A DNA stretch of 64,000 nucleotides, from the NCBI GenBank assembly GCA_037576215.1, contig JBANDB010000014.1, positions 2,418,001 to 2,482,000 of the forward strand. The letters are read 5' to 3'. A program made the translations under genes and the position numbers. Below, in pieces: positions 54,660 to 64,000 of the stretch (the first letter of the stretch is position 1; every line of letters starts with the position of its first letter). Source of the stretch: Armillaria gallica (lineage: Eukaryota > Basidiomycota > Agaricomycetes > Agaricales > Physalacriaceae). The notes beneath the pieces were generated by a model that was not told the origin of the DNA, did no database searches, and saw only the letters and a program-made list of their open reading frames with translations.

Positions 54660-57206
54660 TTAATACTCATCGATATCCGTCATCGAGGCATACTCCGATA
54701 CTGAACCAGTGTCCTCATACTCTGCTACCACCTCCGACATTGCAAAACGCATGATCGGTGTCGTTGGTATCAGTACCGGTCCCACAACTTCAGGGGGACC
54801 TGCATCCCAATACCTATTGGCCAGGTAATCGCGCTCCTGCTCAGAGATTGCCACCATATCGCCCTCCTCTGTCGAAGCAGCAGTGCCTAAGGCTCCTATA
54901 GGAGCATCCACCACAGTAGCACTACGGTCTTGCCCGTGTCCAAGCCCAAGCCCATGGCCTACCACGGCACTCACAGGCCTGGTCACCCTCCCATCATTAT
55001 TCTCATTCGTTACCGGTTCTGTCCAGCGAAGGTCCAAAACGCGGCCTTTGACCATCCCATCCACAGCTCTGACACCTAACTCTCGACACAGCATAAAATA
55101 TGAAAGGGAAGTAGCGCCAGGCGCTGCAAGTCTGCTCATGACCTTGAGCAGTTCCATGGCGCTGAATTCTGGAAGGAAGAACGCTGGGCTATTGGAGTTC
55201 GGGCTGGTAGGTGAAGATGGACCAACTGGGTTGGTAATTGGTGAATAGACTTTGAAACCGGCAGCACCGAGAGCTGGATGGAGGCTATCGGCACTCGGAA
55301 TGCTGTTGTGCTTGTCACCGATTGCGTCCCCTCGCTCGTTATCATGACCCAAAGAACATGACTGAGAGGAGTGAATGATATGCAAGTTGAGGAGGGCGTG
55401 GGCTTGTAGGAAATGAGAGCTTTGTTTGACTGTGTGTTGTTCATCAAATTGATGTAAAGACTGAACGATAGAGAGACTCACTTGTCATATAGCCATTCGC
55501 GTTTACTAGAGGAGGATTGAGCAAGGTTCCCTTTCAATAAAGTTCGTGGGCTTACCGAAATCTGTGATGTAGTCTTGCCAGTGCGCAAATTTACCTCCAA
55601 AAGCTTCATATAGGGACTCGAAATCGAGTGAAGATCGCAGATATTCGGGAACACGTGGAAGCAAGCGCTCTCGGAAGAACTTCTTCGTCTCAGATTTGCT
55701 GCAATCACCGATGGTGATTATCTATAACGGTGTTAGCCAGAAAAAACGGAAGGTTTACTAGGCTTACTTTGCAATGTTGCATGACGTTCAGTTGTCGAAG
55801 CCATGTTTGATAAAAGGGGTCACTAGTCGCATGTATAACATGACAAAGTCGGTCTTGTTTCGTCAGCACAAGCATCGAATCAAGAAGACACTTCATTGCA
55901 TCCGTTGACTGAATCAAAGATGGCCTGAAAAACACATTTAGTTAAAGAGGTCTGATGACGAGTGAAGATACATGCAATTTGTGTGCTTCATCGAAAAAGA
56001 TGACCTACAAGTGTTATCGTTAACGGAAATCGAGGCTGCGAAAGAACTACTAGCGTACCGGCATTTTCTTTGGAGGGAGCTTCGATTTTTCTTTGCTTTT
56101 TTCCGAATGCTCTGACAAATCGGGCTGCGAGGCCCGCTGCTTTGGCCGCTTCCGGAAACTCCATCTACTCTTCGAAGCATTCCTCTCGACGCGAGTTCCG
56201 TCAGAGCGGATACTACCAGAATCTCGATTGTTGCGCTTGGAACCTTCGACGCAGGGCTGAAACTCCCAATATTTCAGAAGTGAACTCTACGGTGGGAATG
56301 AATATCATCTCCGAGGAATATCTTTCAAATGGGCATCATACCTGGAATAACTCCATAAGCCTCGCTATATCGCTTGTGGTAATCTTTCTGATACCAGAGC
56401 CTTCCTGGGCTTCACCAATTCTGCGCTCAACATTAAGGCGGTCATGCTAAGAAGCAACTATGATATGACTACGGCATGGAAGACGCGTGTAAGAGGCTTA
56501 CCTTGAAGCTCCATGCCTCCTTTTCGAACTGCTCATAGCCGTTCATCTTGTCGGCTATCTCTTCGAAGTACTGCTCCATTTGATGACTGAGGCTCATATA
56601 TAAGCTAGGCAAATCAGCAAATCCTGCCATTCTGAGATCGAAGTGCAGAACATGAAAGGTGTCTCGTGAGAGAACTTCACGCAATAGGGCGGTCTAAGAG
56701 AACTTGAGAAAGACTCAGTCGTGATGTCTCGAGTTAATCGTACCTTGCCTACAGAGCTTGCTCCAAAGAGGACGGTGAAAGAAGGGTCGCCTTCTAAAGC
56801 ACGTTCAATGGCACGCATCTCTGCTCTTCTGGGGAAAAATCCTGGAAGTCGAGAGAATGTATGTTTCGTTCTGATTTGCGCTCGCTCGCGATTCTCGTTA
56901 ATTTCGCGACGGGCTTCGTCAAGAAGACGCTTGGATTCGGTCAGGGAACGCACAGTTTCCGCAGGCTGATATAGCAGTCAGTGAGATATCACACAAGAAT
57001 GAACTTCATCGCACATTAGTGAGTACCCCGATAATCTCCCCCATGCCGAAAAAACTTCGCTTTTGAATCTCAATAGGCAAGTACGATATGCGTCTTCGAG
57101 CTGTGTTACTGAAGATAAAATGAATAGAGCCAAATAGTTGTCGACCTCCGTGAACTGACTGCCGCGAAGACTTCCGTAGCTTGGTGCTGCCACTGGAAGA
57201 GGGCAT
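54660..57206 (-). CDS. P-loop ATPase of the archaeal-ATPase/AAA type
   Basis: A multi-exon minus-strand gene. The nucleotide-binding P-loop reads VLFGASSVGK followed, after a short intron near 56,700-56,744, by TALLREVLSRDTF. Walker B is VIFFDEAHKL near 55,970. Between them are FHVLHFDLRMAGFADLPSLY and a stretch of degraded-looking linker with introns. After it come LIQSTDAMKCLLDSMLVLTK, IITIGDCSKSETKKFFRERL and RVPEYLRSSLDFESLYEAFG, then a long C-terminal exon (54,660 onward) that is Ser/Pro/Asn-rich and acidic at the end. The arrangement fits the ATPase_2-like P-loop proteins common in mushroom-forming fungi, of unknown role. The start at 57,206 (MPSSSGSTKLRKSSRQ) and the first exon joins are tentative. 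Confidence 0.68.
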
Positions 57207-57819
57207 GAAACTTGGATCAGAACGATTGTTCCGTATTCTGGGGGGTAAAAGCGATACGATGAGAGAGAGAGAGGAAGAGAGTGAACTAGTAGATCCTCAT
57301 TTCATGGAGTGTGCCGTACATGTAGCATGGGCCTCGAGGATTCAACGACATACCACCATCGTCTGCTAACCTGTGCCAGATCACGCGCATAGAAGGCCAA
57401 TGCATTGACGCTACCACGTTGCGAACGCAAGGCTTGCGAAGGCTACGCGAAGTCTATAAGGGATTTCAGACTTTCAAAAATGCGATACGCGGCATTGCTG
57501 GCCAGGAAATAATGTCACGGTGGTGGTAAGCGAGAGAACCTGGATAGCCGATTGACGTCATCGCGTACGCGCAATGACATCAGTGCGAGAGAGTCAAGTA
57601 CTTCGAGTTCAGTCGAAGCCAGGCTTACATTGCAAGTTGTGTGGTAGGCGCCCGCCACAAGCGTGCCGCCTAAACCCATGTTGATCGGAATCAATCCGGA
57701 TCGCATATTGCCGATCACTGACCGTCCACTCGGGCTACCACAAGGCCTGAGGGCCGGCGTTGATCTTGCCTCGCATCTTACAAGAAACCATCATCCAACA
57801 CATAACAGCCTTCCATACA
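57207..57819. other. Divergent promoter region, ATPase and metacaspase
   Basis: No gene supported. Contains an open minus-strand frame at 57,515-57,718 without an identifiable product. Confidence 0.4.
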
Positions 57820-60347
57820 ATGTGGAGCGATAATTACGGCGCACCAAGGTGAGCACCTTTGCAACGTTTGCACTGTCACAGATTAGAACATGTACCACGT
57901 AGCTACTCTAATCAGTAAGTTATTCACTCGGCGCGTTTTGACATCACCGTCACCACAATATGTCGCAGGCAGGGCGGCTATAATCCTAGCTATGCACCCT
58001 CATATGGCGGGTACGTCTTTTTTATGTCAGAAGGTACTTCCGTGATGACTGTCTGACGGATATTAAAGGTATGGGGCTCCCCCTGGGCCCCCACCGGAGT
58101 ACGTCTTTCCGTTTTAGCCTAGATGCACCTTCTGACTCCCAATTTTCAGATCCGCAGAGTAAGGCTCCGTGCTTTGTTGTTGCATTGAGGTGCACTGTTC
58201 TTACCCACGTATACGATTTCAAGCTACGGTTACTCTGGGTGGGCATCGAAACATTGCTTATACAAATCACGCTAATATAAATCAAGCTACCCTTCTCCCC
58301 GCGGGCCCCCTCCGCAGTCGTAAGCTTATGTTTCATTGGCTAGGCTTGGTTAACTCCGTTCAGTTATGATCCGTACGGTCCACCTCCCGTGCCAAGGGAA
58401 GGTTATCCTGGCGAAGAGCATCACCACCACCACCATCATCATCATCGTGAGGAGAATGATGCTGGCGGTGCATATGGTGGGCATCCTACTTCTATTTTTG
58501 TTAAGACACTAAACCAATTGAGAAAATAGGAAACTTTGCGGCTCCGACTTACCATCCCAGGCCGCCACCTAGCGAACATCAGCGTTATGGGCCTCGTTTC
58601 CTAGGACCCGACCAGAATGAAATGCAGCCGTACTTCAAGTACTCCCAGTGCAATGGAAAGAAGAAGGCGCTTTGCGTGCGTGACCTTGCCAGGCCAGGCC
58701 CTTTTCGCGTGGTGACCGTAATACTCATCAACTTCCAGATTGGCATAAACTATCTCGGACAAGACGGCGAGTTAAATGGCTGCATCAATGACGCTCACAA
58801 TATTCGTAATTTCCTTTGCAGTACGTCAGGGCGTCCTCATTTTGATTTCATTATCGTTAACTACCAAATTCAAAGCCCGTTTCGGCTACAGAGAGGAAGA
58901 TATTGTCATGCTCACTGATGATTCGCAGCACCACCGTCAAATTCCTACCAGAGAAAATATTGTACGTGCAACTTCCTTAGTTCGCATTGCACGTGCACTG
59001 AGATGTGTAGTTGTACGCTATGCGTTGGCTTGTCAAGGACGCCCAGCCCGATGATTCCCTGTTTTTCCACTGTCAGTGTGACTGTTTTCTCAATAACTTC
59101 AACTCAAATTTGGCTTCAGATTCTGGACATGGCGGTCAAACCGAAGATAAGGATGGTGACGAAATCGATGGTTATGACGAAGGTATATAGTTTTATCTTC
59201 TTTCATTTCGCTGCTCATGATGGTGATACGTTTAGTTATCTACCCTGTACGTCTTCAAATAATGTCTTACTCTTGCTTATATTGACATCTAATGTCTAGG
59301 TCGATTATCAAGAAAGTGGCCACATTGTTGATGATGTAGGTTTTCACCTGCAGCTCCAAGTACATTTATAACACCCGGAAATAGCTTATGCACGAGGTTA
59401 TGGTAAAACCTCTCCCTGCTGGCTGTCGACTAACTGCTATCTTCGATGTAAATCATTTGATCCTGCAATCCCTTTCATATGCTGAACGACTATAGTCATG
59501 CCATTCCGGTTCCGCTCTCGGTGAGTTAATCTCGTCCTCTCCAGTCACAGTCTTTCACTAACACATTTACAGACCTTCCTTACACGGTGTGTCCAACACT
59601 TTAGCTGTATATAGCATTGATTAAAACTCATGCGACCACTTCAGTATTCCACCGAAGGTAAAATTAAGGAACCTAATCTCGCAGCAGAAGCTGGCCAAGG
59701 ACTTCTGTCTGCCGTGAGCGCGTACGTTCGCGGAGACGAGCATCGCGCGTTAGAGTCAGCCATTGGCATCTTCAAGAGCTTCATGGGTAACGGCCAAGCT
59801 GAAGAGGCCAATCAATATTCTCAACGGACGAGGACCAGTCCGGCTGATGTGGTAAGGAGACGTTTCAAAATCGCAGTCATCAATTCAGTGATCAACTTTT
59901 GTTCAGATTAGCTGGAGTGGATGCAAGGACTCGCAGACTAGCGCCGATACGCAGGAGGCCGGACGTGCTACTGGAGCTATGAGCTATGTGAGTACTACAT
60001 GGTTTGGCCTTCCTTTACACGCTAACTGTATGTGATGAAAGGCTTTCACGACCGTTTTAGGTGAGAAGCGACCGTGTATCCTGTACTGTTGACCTGCTCA
60101 TACCTGGACAGCGCAAAATCCGGAACAAAGCTACGAGCAGCTCCTTAACAATATCAGGGACATTCTACGAAGCAAGTACAGCCAGAAACCACAGGTAAAA
60201 GTCCTTTCAATTAACGAATGCCTTCCTTACTGAAGCATGTCATCAGCTCTCAAGCTCGCACCCAATGGTCAGTTTCCATCTTTCATTTCGTTTGATCGTC
60301 GTGTCTGATCATCTGTATAGGATATTGACATAATGTTCATCTGTTAA
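57820..60347 (+). CDS. Type I metacaspase
   Basis: A gene of about 15 short exons. The N-terminal prodomain is rich in Pro, Gly and Tyr ([31 protein letters not shown]) and holds a run of eight His (about 58,420-58,447). The peptidase domain starts near [14 protein letters not shown] and [18 protein letters not shown]. The catalytic His lies in [12 protein letters not shown] (about 59,080-59,130) and the catalytic Cys in [14 protein letters not shown] (about 59,440-59,590). The small-subunit part has [15 protein letters not shown] and ends DIDIMFIC at 60,347. Metacaspases cleave after Arg or Lys, need calcium, and act in stress death and aggregate clearance in fungi. Both catalytic residues are present, so the enzyme should be active. 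Confidence 0.92.
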
Positions 60348-60709
60348 GTGGTATAATGGCTTTCTAGAGGAAGTATGGAAGAAGTTCCGTTGGTAGAAGA
60401 TAATGTATTAATATTATGTCGAGGGAAAGGGTGAATATAGGATCCGCCAGATATTTAGCGCACGAGAATTTCAAGACAGAGACGAACAGCAGAACCGTCA
60501 AGGTGAGGCTTCAATCAAGTCGCTATGATCTGATGAAATATGAGAGATGGCGCCTCATCCAAGATCCGGATCAGAGAAGTGATCTTTTGAGTGCCAAAGT
60601 CAGGGCATGTACCGTAACTGCAACGCAGACACTCTTGGAGTGACGGCCCATGGGCCTTGAGTTTGTATTAGCTAAATAGCACAAGAACGATAATCACACA
60701 CGACGTACT
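60348..60709. other. Convergent 3' gap, metacaspase and MPP6
   Basis: No supported gene. A 75-codon frame at 60,416-60,643 has no known motif. Confidence 0.35.
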
Positions 60710-61473
60710 CTATGAGGATTTTTTCTTTTTCTTCTTCTTCGTCTCGCCATCTGCTGGTGTCGCGCTGTCGTGAGGTCGCTTGCGCTCCCGCGCGCCAAGA
60801 CTGAGGTTCAAATCAGTCTTCATCTCGCTAGTCGATGCAGCCTTCGGGTCGTCAACACCGGCGGGCTTGAGGAAACCCTTGGACGCAGGCGGTGGACGTA
60901 GGTCAGTCCCGACGTTTCCGGTCTCGAAAATTACCTGCTTAGCGGTCTTGTTAAATCTATTTGCCACCTTGGACGACGCTTTCAGATCTATTCTTTTGTC
61001 CTTCTTCTGAGGAGAATCCAGCGAAGAGTGTGTCGGTTGGGGTGGCGTTTCTGTCGATGGTTTACCCTGGGATGAAGAGCATTTGAGGATGTAAGAAATA
61101 GAGGAGATAGTCAACGCACGGTCACTTCTTCTCCTTTCTTGAACACGCGCCGCCCGTTTGCTCGTATTGGCGCTGAGCTTGATGAACTAGAAGGCTCTGT
61201 CGGGAAGAGGAAAGGAAGATAAGAGTCTTCATAGCTGACTGGGTCGCTGAAAAATCGTGGCAATTGTAAGCTTATTCCGAGAGAGCGTGAAGGTGCGCAC
61301 GATGTTGATTTCCCCCAACTTTCCTGTATTTCCTGGGGTATCGCCCACTCGTCAGAGTCTTTGACTTGAGCCTTTTCCAATTCGACTTCCTTCAGCTGCT
61401 TTGCTCGATGAGCATTTTGCATGAATCTGAGAGCGAGAGTGCCATTGCTGAGAGTCTTCGGTTTTGCAGACAT
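60710..61473 (-). CDS. MPP6: MPP6-like nuclear exosome cofactor
   Basis: Exons 61120-61473 and 60710-61066 give 236 aa. It starts MSAKPKTLSNGTLALRFMQN, the conserved MPP6 N-terminus, followed by KDSDEWAIPQEI. Further on are YLPFLFP, NGRRVFKKGEEVT and a C-terminal part with FLKPAGVDDP, ending in a lysine run. MPP6 binds RNA and docks the MTR4 helicase on the nuclear exosome. The stretch GTGCGC...TTTTTCAG (61,250-61,303, 54 nt) has good intron borders and is a multiple of three, so it may be spliced out or retained without changing the frame. That would give a 218 or 236 aa protein. Confidence 0.82.
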
Positions 61474-61809
61474 AAGGAATAAGTAATCTGAGTGTTCAAT
61501 GTATGTCGGCGTGGAACTGGACGTCTGCACGTTGTGGCTGCTGATTAAAAGGAAACACGAACAATGTTTCGAAGTCCGGCCGGGATCCATTTTGAACCAC
61601 CTGCTCATTGTCGACTACTTCATTAATGTCGTTACGGTCTACATTGTGTATTACGAAAGTAGAGAGAAAAATTGATGAATTTATGGATACAGTGTACATT
61701 GAATGGTCAACTACTGTCTACTATTAGTATCAGCCAGGGAAACAAACACATTGCAAGACGAAAAGAATAATAATAATATGCACGACAATTGTTTTACTTC
61801 CCAACAGAC
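61474..61809. other. Promoter of MPP6 and 3' end region of MOT1
   Basis: 336 bp between two genes on the same strand. No further feature seen. Confidence 0.4.
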
Positions 61810-64000
61810 TCATCTTCCGATAGAATCCATGAAAGTTGAAAGATCCAAGCCCTGGTACTCTTCCTCCGGTGGCAGATCCTCCAGGCCATTGAGAATATTC
61901 TTCTGACTGACAGGGCCTGACGATTCTTTCGCTTTCTTTTTTGCAGCGGCGTCTTCTTCCTCGGTGGTCCGCCGGAAGAGATCTAGCACCAGATCAGTGT
62001 CCATGGAAGGTAGACCGGAATTCTGCTGCGTGACGACGGAGTTCGCGATGTTGAGTTTGAATCGTTGAAGACTGAAAAAAAGGTCAGAAATGGTGTCCAA
62101 CAGGTAAAAGTGGATATGACAAACCCCATGATCTTTTCCTCCAAGGTTCCTTTAGTAATCAGACGGTAAACATTCACAATCTTCTTCTGCCCGATTCGGT
62201 GGGCTCGGTCCATGGCCTGAAGATCCTTCATGGGGTTCCAATCATGCTCAACGAATATCACGGTATCGGCACCGGTAAGCGTCAACCCGAGTCCTCCAAC
62301 ATGAGTGGTCAACAAGAGACAGTCGATACTAGGATCGGAATTGAATGTCTGTACGATTGCGTGACGCTTTCCTGGATCTGTCCCACCATCCAAGCGCATA
62401 TATGTGACTGATGGCATATGCTGTTTGAAGAGGTCTGTCTCGATGATGTCAAGCATTTGCTTCATCTGACAAAAGATGAGAACACGGTGCTGCGAGAATG
62501 TGCTAGCGCCAGCGTCGGAAACGGCATCGATCAGCTCGCTCTTCCCTTGATCTGCGGTAACGGTGGTAGCTGCGCCACCGCCGATGCCACAGTCGGTCAA
62601 AAGTTGCCTGAAAATTTTTTTAAGTCGCAAGATACTAGAAGCAACTAACTGATGCACATACCGTAAAGCGAGAAGTTTAGGTGCGTGCTGTATGTCCTCT
62701 AGTGACTTTGCCTGACTACCGACTTTCGCAAGGACTTCGGCGACAGCCCCCGGGTCCTTGAGGACAAGAGCGGGATGATTGCAAAGTTTCCGCAGATATT
62801 GAAGCGACTGGAAGACATGCTGCTGTCCCTTGCCTTCCTTAGCTGGCTCAGCTGCTTGAACAGCATTTTCGGCGTTGTGGCGGGCCTGAGACTGGGAAAA
62901 GTCGTCGTAGAGATGCTTTTGTAGGTCTGAAAGTTCACAGTAATAATCTTGGATGATTTTCGGTGGCAAATCATTTAGCACATCCTCTTTCAGTCTGCGC
63001 AACAAAAACGGCAGCACTTGTTTGTGCAGAGCCTCCAGCGCGAGAGCAGCTGCAGAACAGTGTGATTAGCGACATAACACGAAGCTTAAATGAGTGTACA
63101 TACCGGCTTCACCAGTCTTTGCTTTACCATCCCGGTTCGACAATATGGGTTTCCCAAATCTTTCGTTGAACGATGATTCGGTTCCCAAAAATCCGGGCAT
63201 CAAGAAGTCAAACAGACTCCACAGCTCCAGAACGTTGTTTTGGATTGGAGTACCAGACAAGATAAGACGATGTTGCGCTCGGACTGACTTGACGGCTTTC
63301 GTGAGCTTCGTCTTTGCGTTCTTGATTACGTGGCCTTCGTCGAGAATACAGTATAGCCAATTTATACCCTCCAAATTCGATATATCGTTGCGCACGACTT
63401 CGTATGAGGTAATGACCACATCGAAGGTGTTGAGTTTGGGTAGAAGACGAGCTCTTTCTCGAGCATTCCCGGTGTATAGAACAGGTCGCATCTGGTCAGC
63501 ATACTTGAGGATCTCGTAATACCAATGGCCGGTGAGAGTCGGAGGGCAAACGACAAGAGATGGAAGAGGGACACAGTCAGGAGCTTTGGTAGCTGCATGC
63601 TTTTCAGCACGCTCGAAGTGTTTGCTGGCTAGTATACATATCGACTGCAGGGTTTTCCCGAGACCCATGTCTGTGGCACATTAAGCTCAATTCGAACACT
63701 ACTGTGCAACGAACTCCACTCACCATCACAGAGTATTCCGTGCAACTGATATTTCGCAAGGAAGGCCAACCAATTGACACCGTCTTGCTGGTATTTTCGG
63801 AGCTCGGCATTGATGGGAACAGGTACGTCATACTGCTCGACTTTTGTCCCGTCGAGGAGTTGAGTCAAGAACTGTCGCTCGTCGTCACGGCGCTTCAGCA
63901 GGGCTTCAGGGAAACCAGGAGGATCGGGTAGTCCAGCCTAACCCAAAACGTCAGTGTTATGGACCTCCTGAGTGTAGAAGATACAGACCTCCAGTGGTAC
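61810..64000 (-). CDS. MOT1: MOT1/BTAF1 Swi2/Snf2 ATPase, C-terminal part (runs off the window)
   Basis: The visible part is the Swi2/Snf2 motor. It contains LRKYQQDGVNWLAFLAKY, the P-loop CDDMGLGKTLQ (interrupted by an intron between the two Asp codons), VVCPPTLTGHWYYEI, the DEGH box (ILDEGHVIKNAKTKL), LSGTPIQNNVLELWSLFDFL and FLLRRLKEDVLNDLPPKI. The second lobe has RVLIFCQMKQMLDIIE, GGLGLTLTGADTVIF and the arginine-finger motif MDRAHRIGQ. The C-terminal bridge region ends GLDLSTFMDSIGR at 61,810. DEGH in place of DEAH, and this ending, are typical of MOT1, which removes TATA-binding protein from DNA. The N-terminal HEAT-repeat domain lies beyond 64,000. Confidence 0.95.

Noticed and set aside
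1..64000. CRISPR array, operons, ribosome-binding sites, bacterial insertion sequences
   Set aside because: The window is clearly eukaryotic (spliced genes throughout); the only regular array (11.16-11.43 kb) has no unique spacers.

Overview
The window is nuclear DNA of a filamentous basidiomycete, most likely an Agaricomycete of the polypore type. The evidence is multi-exon genes with introns of about 40-65 nt, GT...AG splice sites rebuilt by eye, and typical fungal proteins (twinfilin, TRM112, HIS3, MSS51, CDC45, a type I metacaspase, MPP6, MOT1). The species is not determined. Exon joins are hand-made, but most multi-exon models below close in frame from ATG to stop.

Left arm (1-22 kb): a decayed, repeat-rich region carrying five tandem minus-strand copies (A1-A5) of a Cys/His-rich three-exon family I cannot name. 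Four copies are intact and one (A2) is broken. Between them lie duplicated non-functional blocks with traces of old exons, a 64-bp tandem array, a dispersed (TAC)n-bearing repeat and a few weak hypothetical genes.

Middle (22-38.4 kb): an ADF-H/coiled-coil/PH actin-binding protein (23-24.9 kb) and twinfilin (37.2-38.4 kb) flank a tandem array of small single-pass membrane proteins, family B. These have a secretion signal, a shared ectodomain, a Ser/Thr/Pro stalk and one membrane helix. They carry one of two cytoplasmic tails: type I is a coiled coil ending in PPSY, type II is a short basic tail with LPAY or a truncation. The array grew as a segmental duplication that also copied the promoter and 5' exons of twinfilin, so twinfilin is preceded by two dead 5' fragments. 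This receptor-like array and the A family are the best candidates for something undescribed.

Right arm (38.4-64 kb): compact, mostly housekeeping DNA. It holds a dead MFS transporter (39.3-41.1 kb), TRM112, HIS3 (with a probable AT-AC intron), two tandem seven-helix receptor-like proteins, MSS51-like, CDC45, an intact MFS transporter paralogous to the dead one but inverted, a P-loop ATPase, a metacaspase, MPP6, and MOT1 running off the right edge.

Functionally the right arm covers replication (CDC45), transcription (MOT1), RNA decay (MPP6), translation and tRNA modification (TRM112), mitochondrial gene expression (MSS51), histidine synthesis (HIS3) and cell death or protein quality control (metacaspase). 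The left and middle parts look like a fast-evolving accessory compartment built by tandem duplication and decay.
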